This document shows positions 15,472 to 23,085 of a stretch of DNA of 64,000 nucleotides, piece by piece. Position 1 is the stretch's first letter; each line of letters starts with the position of its first letter. The DNA lies in the NCBI GenBank assembly GCA_963837815.1, contig CAWIOS010000023.1, positions 1 through 64,000 of the forward strand, given 5' to 3'. The stretch comes from Fen-1273 sp963837815 (lineage in GTDB: Bacteria > Bacteroidota > Ignavibacteria > UBA10030 > UBA6906). The notes below the pieces were generated by a model. It had not been told where the DNA came from, did not search any database, and saw nothing but the letters and a program-made list of their open reading frames with translations. A program made the position numbers and the translations under genes.

Positions 15472-18060
15472 ATGAGACATACGATGCGTCAACTCTGTAT
15501 CTCCCTGGCAGTACTCCTGTTCTACCGGGTTGCTGATGGACAGACCCGGTTTCCCAACGCGGAGCAATCACAGGTTTCAACTGTAAGGCAGGTAACAGAA
15601 GCAAGCCCCGGCGCGGCGCCCTCGGTGAGGAGCGACAGTGACGGCAGGATCTTCCGTGTCGAAAACGGCCGGCTGGGTCTGAGTGTGAACCTCAACGGCG
15701 GCTGCTCGATCGACAGCGTGTGGATCGGCCCGAAGCCGGTGGTCGGCTCTGGCTCCCTCGCGTACACCGGGGTTCGTGCAGGAACCGTCTGGCACACCTC
15801 GCGGACCCTCCTGGGCGATCCCGCCGTCATTTCGGGCCCGGATTCGGTGCGAATCTCGAACATCCGCTACTCGTGCGGTGATACGCCCGTCGAGGAATCC
15901 TGGACACTGACATTCGACGGTGAGGCGATTCTCTGGACGATTGACAGGACTCTCCCCGTCCCTCTCACGTTTGACGAAAATGCATTCCCCGCCTTCGGTA
16001 TCCGCCGGGTGGACGATTTCGAGGCCGCGTTGCTCGGCAACGGCGGTGTCGCGTGGTTTCGGCTTTTCGACGACACGGCGCTCGCCTATGGCGTCCATAC
16101 CAACCTGCTCACGTTCTGGAAGACGGGGGATGACAACTGCCTGCGGCTCGTCTCGGCGCCGGATCGGGGAAATGCCGCGGTGTCTCTCTCCAGGATGGGA
16201 AACGCGCTGACCTGCGCATTTTCATCCTCGCAGGCAGAGCTCCGTTACAGGTACGACGATACGACACATCGCCGGCGGTTCATACGGGGGAAGACCGATG
16301 TCTGGCAGAGTGCGGCGTATCCGGCGGGGACGTACCGGCAGGTGATCCGGATCTCCGCCCCGGCTTCCGCTGACCAGCTCGGGAGGGGGACATTCCGCGG
16401 CATCGACGGAGATGCCGTCACATCGATACTGAACACGATTGCACGACTGGGCGTCATTGACTCGCGGCACTACGGGGGGAACAGCTGGCACACCCCCTAC
16501 GGTCCGATCTGTCTGCACGAGCAGTACATCGCGCAGTTCAACGTCGCAATCGACGACAGGAACTACCTGAACGGCTACCGGGACTGCCTGGATTATTACC
16601 GGGACCACGCCATACTTCCCGACGGGCGGGTGAAGGCCCGCTGGGCATATACCGACGAAGACGCGATGCCCGGGACGGCTGATTCGCTGGGCTTCTACGA
16701 GGCGCAGTGGGGGATCCTGATGGACTCGAACCCCGACTTCGTCATCAACGTCGCCGACGAATTCGATCAGTGCGGCGACACCACCTGGCTCCGGACGCAC
16801 AAGGAGTCCTGCGAGAAGGTGCTGGAGTATATGCTGCACCGTGATACGGACGGGAATGCGCTCGTCGAGATGATGACGGATTCGCACACGCAGAAGCGGG
16901 GGAGCGACTGGCTGGACGTGATCTGGGCGTCGTGGGAGGACGCGTTCGTGAACGCCGAGCTCTACCACGCGCTCGACCGGTGGTCGGAAGCCGAAGACAT
17001 CCTGGGGGACAACGCGAAGGCCGGGGAGTACCGCGATTTCGCCGGGGCACTCAAGAAGAGCTTCAACAAATCGACGTCCGACGGAGGTTTCTGGAAGGAC
17101 TCCTTCGGATGGTACGTCCACTGGCGGGAGAAGGACGGGAGCGTCTTCGGCAACAACCTTGTCACGTCCGTGAATTTCATGGCCATCGCCTACGGGCTGT
17201 GTGACGACCCGGCCCGCAGGGCGTTGATACTCGATCAGATCGAGCTCCAGATGCAGAAGGAGAGGCTGTTCTTCTGGCCGAGCTGTATGTTCCCGTACGA
17301 GAAAGGCGTTGCGCACGACCTGAACTATCCGTTCCCGACGTACGAAAACGGAGATCTCTTCCTCTCGTGGGGCGAGCTGGGCGTCAGGGCGTACGCCGCG
17401 GACAACCCGGAGATCGCACTGCGGTACGTCAAAAACGTGATTGACCGCTACAGGAAGGACGGGCTGGCGTTCCAGCGTTATCTGCGCGCCACGCAGGTCG
17501 GGGCGGGAGACGACATACTTGCCGGGAATGCATCCTCGATCACCGGCCTCTACCGCGACATTTACGGGATTCAGCCCAGGTACAACCGGCTGTACCTCAA
17601 TCCGCACCTGACCAAGGAACTGTACGGGACGCAGATCCGCTACCGGTTCAGGGATGCGGTGTACGACATTGAACTGAACGGCACGATGAACGCCGTCTCG
17701 GTGGGCGGGTTTACGATCAGGGCCCCGAAGGATTTCGCGGTCAAATCGGAAGGTTCACGCGTTCTCTGGTTCTCCGGGAATTCCGCGAAGCCGGCGATGG
17801 CCGTCTCCGCGCCGAGCCTCTCCCGGCTCGCGGTGACGATCCGCGAATGGGGGGAAAAGCGGCGATGGACCGAACGGAACCGCTCGACCACGAACGTGGT
17901 CTCCCACGAAATCCTGGACCTTCCTCCCGACCAGAAGTATGCGATCTACTGCAACGGCCGGATCATCGGGACGCAGGAACCGGACGACCAGGGAATTCTC
18001 CGGTTTTCGTTCGGGGGCGCCATCGAGGGAGACCAGCTCTTCGACGTCCTCCCCCGCTGA
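15472..18060 (+). CDS. Exported (alpha/alpha)6-barrel type glycosidase or related carbohydrate enzyme, family unassigned
   Basis: An 862-residue protein with a signal peptide (about 1-24, ending ADGQ). The first 300 residues are beta-rich (a large sandwich domain). Residues about 320-690 are helical with conserved aromatic and acidic patches such as YGGNSWHTPYGP, AQWGILMDSNPDF, RGSDWLDVIWASWEDAF and YENGDLFLSWGELG, the style of six-hairpin glycosidases (GH65, GH78, GH94, GH95 clan-like folds). A short beta domain follows (YGTQIRYRF). I cannot fix the family or the catalytic pair; acidic residues in the WLDVIW and ENGDL segments are candidates. ATG codons at 15472 and 15484 are both possible starts; the purine-rich AGAAGG is too close to the first and rather far from the second. 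Confidence 0.6.
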   Translation: MRHTMRQLCISLAVLLFYRVADGQTRFPNAEQSQVSTVRQVTEASPGAAPSVRSDSDGRIFRVENGRLGLSVNLNGGCSIDSVWIGPKPVVGSGSLAYTGVRAGTVWHTSRTLLGDPAVISGPDSVRISNIRYSCGDTPVEESWTLTFDGEAILWTIDRTLPVPLTFDENAFPAFGIRRVDDFEAALLGNGGVAWFRLFDDTALAYGVHTNLLTFWKTGDDNCLRLVSAPDRGNAAVSLSRMGNALTCAFSSSQAELRYRYDDTTHRRRFIRGKTDVWQSAAYPAGTYRQVIRISAPASADQLGRGTFRGIDGDAVTSILNTIARLGVIDSRHYGGNSWHTPYGPICLHEQYIAQFNVAIDDRNYLNGYRDCLDYYRDHAILPDGRVKARWAYTDEDAMPGTADSLGFYEAQWGILMDSNPDFVINVADEFDQCGDTTWLRTHKESCEKVLEYMLHRDTDGNALVEMMTDSHTQKRGSDWLDVIWASWEDAFVNAELYHALDRWSEAEDILGDNAKAGEYRDFAGALKKSFNKSTSDGGFWKDSFGWYVHWREKDGSVFGNNLVTSVNFMAIAYGLCDDPARRALILDQIELQMQKERLFFWPSCMFPYEKGVAHDLNYPFPTYENGDLFLSWGELGVRAYAADNPEIALRYVKNVIDRYRKDGLAFQRYLRATQVGAGDDILAGNASSITGLYRDIYGIQPRYNRLYLNPHLTKELYGTQIRYRFRDAVYDIELNGTMNAVSVGGFTIRAPKDFAVKSEGSRVLWFSGNSAKPAMAVSAPSLSRLAVTIREWGEKRRWTERNRSTTNVVSHEILDLPPDQKYAIYCNGRIIGTQEPDDQGILRFSFGGAIEGDQLFDVLPR

Positions 18061-18070
18061 CCTTCGCCCC

Positions 18071-18133
18071 GTCATTGCGAGCGCACCTTGTCATTGCGAG
18101 TGGTGGCGCTGTAAGCGCCACCACGAAGCAATC
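18071..18133. repeat. REP-like palindromic repeat (GTCATTGCGAG family), long copy
   Basis: Two direct copies of GTCATTGCGAG (18071 and 18090) are followed by a perfect 11-bp stem (18100-18110 with 18114-18124, loop GTA). Outer arms ATTGC and GCAAT extend the structure. It lies between convergent genes and could also act as a terminator. Shorter copies of the same element occur at 52019 and 59259. Confidence 0.7.
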
Positions 18134-18152
18134 AGGCGGCCGCGGCAACCTG

Positions 18153-19670
18153 TCATCCCGCGTCGTGCTCCACCGGCAGCCTGAACGAAAACGCCGTCCC
18201 CTCCCTGACCCTGCTGGACACCGCGATCGTCACACCGTGGAGCTCGAGTATCTTCTTCACGATCGACAACCCCAGACCCGTACCCGCGTGCTCGTAGCCG
18301 GCGGTCTGTGAGCCTCTCCGGTACCTGTCAAATATGTAGGGAAGATCCTCCGCGGCTATCCCGTCTCCCGTGTCGGCCACGTTCACCCCGACGCTCCCTC
18401 CTTCGGACGCGAGCCTGATCGTCACTGCTCCGCCTTCGGGGGTGAACCGTATCGCGTTATCGAGGAGGTTCTGGAAAACCCGCTCGATGAGCGCGATGTC
18501 CGCGTGGACGAACGGCAGGTCGTGCGCAAAATCGGTCCTGAGCGTGACGCGGTGCTGATCGGCCATGAGTTGATGCTCCTGGACGACGTCCTGGACGAGC
18601 TCGGCGATCGAGAACTCCTCGGGGTTCGGCTTCGTTTGTTTCGCTTCCAGCTTTGAGAGCTCGAAGAGCTCCTCCACCAGTTTCTTCAGTCGTTCGGTAC
18701 CCTGCAGCACCGTCTTCAGGTACTTCGCCCGGTCTTCGTCGCTCAGCGATGTGTCCTTCATCAGTATCGTTTCCACGTATCCGTGGATGGAGACGAGCGG
18801 CGTGCGCAGATCGTGGGAGACGTTGGCGACCAGGTCCCTCCTCAGGTTGTCCATCGTCCTGATCTCTTCGATGTGCGCCACGATCTTATCCGCCATCTCG
18901 TTGAACGCCTCGCCGAGCTCTCTGACCTCGAGGCTCGATCCAGGCGCAATGCGCGCGGAGAGGTCCCCGTCCTGGAACCGTTTGACCGTCGTGATCGTCT
19001 TCTGCAGGTTTCGCGTGATGAGCCTGAACGCGATCAGCCCGATGACGGCCGCGGCGATCAGCGTCAGGATGATTCCTCTCACGCCGAGGCGGAGTATGTA
19101 GCTGCCGAGGAGGAACCGGGTGACTGAGTCGTACTCTTCTCCCCCCAGGATGACGTACAGGTAACCCCGTGGGGTCCGCGCATCGCCGATCGCGGCCGCG
19201 GAAAACGCCTTCTCCCGGTCAGTGCTCCGGGGGTCGTCTCCCATCACGAACGTCTTCCCGCCATCCCTGAGGAACGATTCGACCGGCGCGAGCCTGACCG
19301 ATCGGCGGCGGATGACACTGTCGGGGGCGGCGTAGGCGAGCACGTTTCCGAGCGAGTCCAGGAGGTATACCTCGACGCTCGGGTTGAGTATCATCGCGGC
19401 GTCGAATATCCTGTTCAGCGCCCCCCGGTCGATCTTGCCGTCGACGAGAGGGTGGATCTCCCGCGCAATGTACGGAGCCACCATCGCGTTGAGCCGCTGC
19501 GTCGCCTCCTGGAAGTACATGTCCGCGGTGAACGCGGTGACGTACACGTAGACGATTGCCAGTACGGCGAGAATCAGGAGCAGCGTTGCCGAGAGTCTCC
19601 AGTACAGGCTGGAAAACCTGGTAAGGGGCCTTCCCGCAGGCCGTGTTGTGTCAGTCGTCAGGGAGTTCAT
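18153..19670 (-). CDS. Sensor histidine kinase of a two-component system
   Basis: A 505-residue membrane kinase. TM1 is at about 26-46, an extracytoplasmic sensor domain at about 47-190 (four Met, no Cys), TM2 at about 192-215 and a HAMP linker at about 215-265. The HisKA domain has the phospho-accepting His in NVSHDLRTPL (H286). The ATPase domain carries NLLDNAIRFTPEGG, DTGDGIA and GTGLGLSIVKK. The ATG at 19670 was chosen because it gives the usual short N-terminus; it overlaps the regulator gene by 20 bp, and AAGGAG touches the ATG with no spacer, so a start slightly upstream at a TTG is possible. It is paired with the regulator and divergent from the Msr operon, so an envelope-stress signal is likely. 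Confidence 0.92.
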   Translation of the reverse strand: MNSLTTDTTRPAGRPLTRFSSLYWRLSATLLLILAVLAIVYVYVTAFTADMYFQEATQRLNAMVAPYIAREIHPLVDGKIDRGALNRIFDAAMILNPSVEVYLLDSLGNVLAYAAPDSVIRRRSVRLAPVESFLRDGGKTFVMGDDPRSTDREKAFSAAAIGDARTPRGYLYVILGGEEYDSVTRFLLGSYILRLGVRGIILTLIAAAVIGLIAFRLITRNLQKTITTVKRFQDGDLSARIAPGSSLEVRELGEAFNEMADKIVAHIEEIRTMDNLRRDLVANVSHDLRTPLVSIHGYVETILMKDTSLSDEDRAKYLKTVLQGTERLKKLVEELFELSKLEAKQTKPNPEEFSIAELVQDVVQEHQLMADQHRVTLRTDFAHDLPFVHADIALIERVFQNLLDNAIRFTPEGGAVTIRLASEGGSVGVNVADTGDGIAAEDLPYIFDRYRRGSQTAGYEHAGTGLGLSIVKKILELHGVTIAVSSRVREGTAFSFRLPVEHDAG

Positions 19671-20427
19671 CTCCTTCCGCAAACCGGTAGCCCACCCCCC
19701 AGGCGGTAAGTATGTAGTGCGGGTGCGCAATATCCTGTTCGATCTTCGCGCGCAGCCTGTTGATGTGCGAATTCACCGTATGATCGTACCCCTGGAACTG
19801 GGGACCCCAGACGGTATTGAGAAGCTGCTCGCGCGTGTAGGTCCTCCCGGGATGAGCTGCGAACAGGAGAAGGAGATCGTACTCCTTGGGAGTCAGGTCG
19901 ACCTTTTTTCCCCGTAACGTCACCTTCCGGTTCACCCGGTCGATCACAAGCGCCCCACGGACGATCGCATTCGTCTCCTCCGCGCGCGACGTTTCCTCTT
20001 TCAGGTTCTCAACCCGGCGGAATATCGCTTTGACCCGTGCAATGAATTCCCGGATGCTGAACGGTTTTGTAAGGTAATCGTCCGCCCCGAGTTCGAGCCC
20101 GAGCACCCGGTCGACCTCCTCGGACCGGGACGTCAGCATGAGTATGGGGGTGTAATTCTTCTCCGAGCGGATCTCTTTGCAGATCTCTGTGCCGTCCAGC
20201 CCCGGAAGCATCAGGTCAAGTATGATGAGGTCGTACTCGTTCCTGAGCGCGCTTTCGAGTCCCTTCTCGCCGTCGCGGGCAACTTCGCACCGGCATCCCA
20301 GGTCTTTCACGTGCAGCTCCACGAGCTGCGCGATGTCCCTGTCGTCTTCGACGATCAGGACGCGTTTTTGTGTCCTCTGCTGCTCTTTTTCCATCGAGTC
20401 GAATGGCTGTCCGGTGTTCAAAAACAT
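19651..20427 (-). CDS. OmpR/PhoB-family response regulator
   Basis: A 258-residue regulator. The receiver domain (about 22-135) has the acidic pair D28/D29, the phospho-acceptor D71 in LDLMLPGLDG and the Lys in TKPF. The C-terminal winged-helix domain (about 160-250) has LTPKEYDLLLLFAAHPG and the recognition segment VNSHINRLRAKIE. The ATG at 20427 is preceded by GGAG with 7 bases of spacing, which decides the start. The kinase gene overlaps its end, so the two are co-translated. Tandem 11-bp repeats at 20477-20498 lie 50 bp upstream and are likely its own binding site; similar repeats face the divergent msrA operon. Confidence 0.94.
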   Translation of the reverse strand: MFLNTGQPFDSMEKEQQRTQKRVLIVEDDRDIAQLVELHVKDLGCRCEVARDGEKGLESALRNEYDLIILDLMLPGLDGTEICKEIRSEKNYTPILMLTSRSEEVDRVLGLELGADDYLTKPFSIREFIARVKAIFRRVENLKEETSRAEETNAIVRGALVIDRVNRKVTLRGKKVDLTPKEYDLLLLFAAHPGRTYTREQLLNTVWGPQFQGYDHTVNSHINRLRAKIEQDIAHPHYILTAWGVGYRFAEGDELPDD

Positions 20428-20476
20428 AGGAAATCTCCGAAAGAAATACCCGCCCGGCGCAAATATAGTGCAGATG

Positions 20477-20498
20477 TATCACGAACGTATCACGGACG
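20477..20498. promoter_or_regulatory. Tandem 11-bp direct repeat near the response-regulator gene
   Basis: TATCACGAACG (20477-20487) is followed without gap by TATCACGGACG (20488-20498), differing at one base. PhoB/OmpR-type dimers bind head-to-tail sites with an 11-bp period, so this is a plausible binding box for the adjacent regulator. It is 50 bp upstream of that gene's start. Confidence 0.5.
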
Positions 20499-20534
20499 GG
20501 GTGGGACGAATCGGAACCGGAAAACGTTATACCT

Positions 20535-20579
20535 GCGTGATACTTTCGTGACCCGCCGTGGCTATGTTGGGTCACGAAA
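20535..20579. promoter_or_regulatory. Second 11-bp repeat and 11-bp-arm palindrome facing msrA
   Basis: CGTGA recurs at 20536 and 20547, an 11-bp period in the opposite orientation to the first box. TTTCGTGACCC (20544-20554) and GGGTCACGAAA (20569-20579) form perfect inverted arms around 14 bp. The region lies 58 bp upstream of the msrA start. It may be a regulator site, or a leader hairpin; both readings fit. Confidence 0.5.
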
Positions 20580-20636
20580 CGCTGCAGCCCCGGGCCGAAA
20601 CCCGGCGCAAATCAAGTACAATCTGAGGAGGTTTTC

Positions 20637-21227
20637 GTGAACGGAAAGATCATCATTGCGGCGGGGATCGCTGTGTTCTCCCTGTTTCTCCTGGCCCGGA
20701 CATCCGCCGGCGAGGGGGGGAAAAGAGCGACGACCTTGAATGAGAAAACGAGCGGGAAGAACCTCGAAACGGCGACGTTTGCCGCGGGCTGTTTCTGGCA
20801 CGTTGAAGATACGTTCCGGACCGTCGAGGGGGTCGTCTCGACCGAGGTTGGTTTTGAGGGGGGGCATTTCGACAAGCCGACGTATCGGGACGTCTGCACG
20901 GACAGGACGGGACATGCGGAATCTGTCAGGATCACGTACGATCCCGCGAAGGTCTCGTACCGGAAGCTTCTTGAGGAGTTTTTCGAGCTCCACGATCCGA
21001 CAAGTGTGGATCGGCAGGGCCCGGACGTGGGGTCGCAGTACCGCTCGGTGATATTCTACAAATCGCCCGAACAGAAGGAACAGGCGCAGGCGTACATCGC
21101 TGAGCTCGGGAAGAGCAACCGGTTCGGCGGGCCGATCGCCACGGAGGTCGTCCCGGCGTCGACGTTCTGGAGGGCGGAGGAATACCACCAGCAGTATTAT
21201 GAAAAAGAGCGGGGGGATTCCCGATGA
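20637..21227 (+). CDS. msrA: Exported peptide methionine-S-sulfoxide reductase MsrA
   Basis: MsrA reduces the S-form of methionine sulfoxide in proteins. The catalytic motif GCFWHVED places the nucleophile at C52, and the family blocks TGHAESVRI, GSQYRSVIF and EEYHQQYYEK follow. An N-terminal hydrophobic segment (about 4-23) ahead of the domain is unusual for MsrA and indicates export to the periplasm or anchoring. C87 is the only other Cys, so recycling likely needs an external thiol donor, which the third gene of the operon could supply. The start is GTG, fixed by AGGAGG five bases upstream. The stop overlaps the msrB start by 4 bp. Confidence 0.95.
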   Translation: MNGKIIIAAGIAVFSLFLLARTSAGEGGKRATTLNEKTSGKNLETATFAAGCFWHVEDTFRTVEGVVSTEVGFEGGHFDKPTYRDVCTDRTGHAESVRITYDPAKVSYRKLLEEFFELHDPTSVDRQGPDVGSQYRSVIFYKSPEQKEQAQAYIAELGKSNRFGGPIATEVVPASTFWRAEEYHQQYYEKERGDSR

Positions 21228-21736
21228 AACTCCAGGGGCTTCTCACGCTGTTCCTTGCCTGTGCCGCGCTCTCGTTTGCGGGCGGAAATTCGCTCAGGCT
21301 CTATTCAGTGGATCAGGAGGGATATGTTATGGCTGACAGGGTGATGAAAGACGATGCGGAGTGGCGAAAGCAGCTCACGCCGCTCCAGTTCGACGTGACG
21401 AGGCAGAAGGGAACCGAAAGGGCGTTTACCGGTGCGTACTGGAATAATCACACAAAGGGGCTCTACCGGTGCGTGTGCTGCGGGACCGACCTCTTCACCT
21501 CGGACACGAAGTTCGAATCCGGAACCGGCTGGCCGAGCTTCTACGCGCCGGTGGCGAAGGAGAACGTCCGTGAAGAAACGGACAACAGCCTCTTTATGAC
21601 GAGGACGGAAGTCAGCTGCGCGCGTTGCGGCGCGCATCTCGGGCACGTCTTTGACGACGGGCCGAAGCCGACCGGACTCCGGTACTGCATGAACTCCGCG
21701 TCGCTCACGTTCGTGCCGAAGGAGAACAGGAAATGA
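21224..21736 (+). CDS. msrB: Exported peptide methionine-R-sulfoxide reductase MsrB
   Basis: MsrB reduces the R-form of methionine sulfoxide. The protein (170 residues) has a signal-like segment (about 1-20), two zinc pairs (C83/C86 and C132/C135), the family motifs FESGTGWPSF and GAHLGHVFDDGP, and the catalytic Cys in GLRYCMNS (C155). A cytosolic-style start at M36 is possible, but the ATGA overlap with msrA (21224-21227) strongly supports the upstream start and an exported product. Together with MsrA, both sulfoxide stereoisomers would be repaired in the same compartment. Its stop overlaps the thioredoxin-like gene by 4 bp. Confidence 0.95.
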   Translation: MKLQGLLTLFLACAALSFAGGNSLRLYSVDQEGYVMADRVMKDDAEWRKQLTPLQFDVTRQKGTERAFTGAYWNNHTKGLYRCVCCGTDLFTSDTKFESGTGWPSFYAPVAKENVREETDNSLFMTRTEVSCARCGAHLGHVFDDGPKPTGLRYCMNSASLTFVPKENRK

Positions 21737-22299
21737 CGGCGACGAGGGATGTTCGCTCGATGGCCGCCTCCCGTTCACGCACGGGGAGACTGCTCCTCCT
21801 GGTGTGCGCCGCCGTTGCGGCGGCGCTGCCGGTGGGAGTCCGGGCATCGGACGGCCAGAAGTGGATAGGCAGGCCCGCGCCGGAGATTACAGAGGGGGAG
21901 TGGCTGAACTCTCCCCCGCTCCGGCTGAGGGATCTCCGGGGGAAGGTAGTCCTCCTGGAATTCTGGACGTTCGCCTGCTCGAATTGCAGGAACACAATCC
22001 CCGCGCTGAAGCAGTGGAGCACAAAGCGTGCGGAAGGGAATTTCGAGATCATCGGCGTTCACTCCCCCGAGCTCAAACTCGAGAGGGATCTCTCCGCGCT
22101 CCGGAGGGAGGTGGCTTCTCTCGGCGTGACCTGGCCTGTTGTGACAGACAATGATTTCACGACGTGGAGGGCGTACGACCAGCAATACTGGCCGGTGATG
22201 TACCTGATCGACAAGAAGGGAATCGTCCGATACGTCCACGTCGGCGAAGGCTCGTACGCGGACACCGGGACGATGATTGAGAAGCTTCTTGCCGAATGA
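21733..22299 (+). CDS. Exported thioredoxin-like (TlpA/DipZ-type) protein with CSNC motif
   Basis: A 188-residue protein with an N-terminal membrane or signal segment (about 18-36) and a thioredoxin fold. The redox motif is CSNC (82-85) in the FWTFACSNCRNTIP context, as in redoxin/TlpA-like and DipZ C-terminal domains. The cis-Pro lies in QYWPVMYLID. It is the third gene of a translationally coupled operon (ATGA overlap with msrB), so the simplest role is to donate electrons to the exported MsrA and MsrB. No membrane electron carrier such as CcdA/DsbD is encoded nearby, so its own reductant must come from elsewhere. Confidence 0.88.
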   Translation: MTATRDVRSMAASRSRTGRLLLLVCAAVAAALPVGVRASDGQKWIGRPAPEITEGEWLNSPPLRLRDLRGKVVLLEFWTFACSNCRNTIPALKQWSTKRAEGNFEIIGVHSPELKLERDLSALRREVASLGVTWPVVTDNDFTTWRAYDQQYWPVMYLIDKKGIVRYVHVGEGSYADTGTMIEKLLAE

Positions 22300-22436
22300 T
22301 TTCACGCCGGCCGCCTGTACCGGGGATTAACTACTGTTTCACCCCTTGGGGCGATTGTCGCCTGCCTCGCCTCTCTGTAGTATGATGGAAATGCCACCCG
22401 TTCCAACTTCTCCTCCATAATGAGAAAGGATGCACC

Positions 22437-23021
22437 ATGAGCTCCAAGAATGCAATATTCCCGGCTATCCTGACGCTGGCGGTGACGCTTGCCGCGTTCG
22501 GACAGAGTGCGATGGAACCGCTCGCCAGCTCCGAGTTGAAGCCGGGCGATATGTCGGGTATTATGGGGAAGCCGACGGTTGATGTGACCGTCGAAGGACT
22601 TCAGATAAAGGTTTGGCTTATGTCGCAGGCCCGGCACAAGGAAATGATGAAACCCGGTCCGGCGATGATGATGAGGCACGGTGAAAATGACACGAGCATG
22701 GGAATGGGAAGCAAGTCGGGGGGTATGAAATCCGAAGGGATGTCGATGAGCAAGCCGATGATGGATTCGATGATGGCCGGCACTCATCACATCGGCGTGG
22801 ATCTTAAGGATGCCGTCAACGGCAAGGAGTTTGAAAACGCAAGCGTGCGCCTACAGATCGAATCGCCGTCGAAGAAGAACTCGACCGTGGACCTCAGGCC
22901 GATGATGAGTCACTTCGGCAACGCCCTCACGCTTGATGAGAAGGGCGAATACCATTTCGTCCTTAACGTGACCGTCGGCGGACTCTCCAGAACGACGAAG
23001 TTCGAATACACGGTAAACTGA
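22437..23021 (+). CDS. Exported methionine-rich protein, candidate sacrificial antioxidant or metal binder
   Basis: A 194-residue protein of no family I can name with certainty. A signal peptide (about 1-24) leads to a mature part in which residues 62-113 hold 15 Met plus several His, with clusters such as MMMRH, GMSMSKPMMD and THH. The last 80 residues look like a small beta-sandwich, similar in style to YtkA-like domains (GKEFENASVRLQI, then DEKGEYHFVLNVTVGG). Met clusters can bind Cu(I) or absorb oxidants. Its place directly after an exported MsrA/MsrB/thioredoxin operon favours the oxidant-scavenger reading. AAGGA lies 8 bases before the ATG. The 137-bp gap upstream may hold its own promoter. 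Confidence 0.75.
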   Translation: MSSKNAIFPAILTLAVTLAAFGQSAMEPLASSELKPGDMSGIMGKPTVDVTVEGLQIKVWLMSQARHKEMMKPGPAMMMRHGENDTSMGMGSKSGGMKSEGMSMSKPMMDSMMAGTHHIGVDLKDAVNGKEFENASVRLQIESPSKKNSTVDLRPMMSHFGNALTLDEKGEYHFVLNVTVGGLSRTTKFEYTVN

Positions 23022-23050
23022 GCGGTAACATACGCGCTGATGTGGCGGGA

Positions 23051-23079
23051 AGGGCCCGAACTGTTTCTGTTCGGGCCCT
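23051..23079. terminator. Bidirectional terminator hairpin
   Basis: AGGGCCCGAAC (23051-23061) and GTTCGGGCCCT (23069-23079) form a perfect 11-bp stem with a 7-base loop. It lies between the convergent stops of the Met-rich protein and the kinase gene. No long T-run follows on either side. Confidence 0.75.
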
Positions 23080-23085
23080 GTTGTG

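Noticed and set aside
16222..17607. Minus-strand open frame of about 460 codons inside the glycosidase gene
   Set aside because: Val/Arg/Pro-rich translation without recognisable motifs, fully covered by the real gene on the other strand.
20637..23021. Reading the Msr operon as ordinary cytoplasmic MsrA/MsrB repair
   Set aside because: The N-terminal hydrophobic segments on all three coupled proteins, and the fixed starts from Shine-Dalgarno and ATGA overlaps, argue for export.
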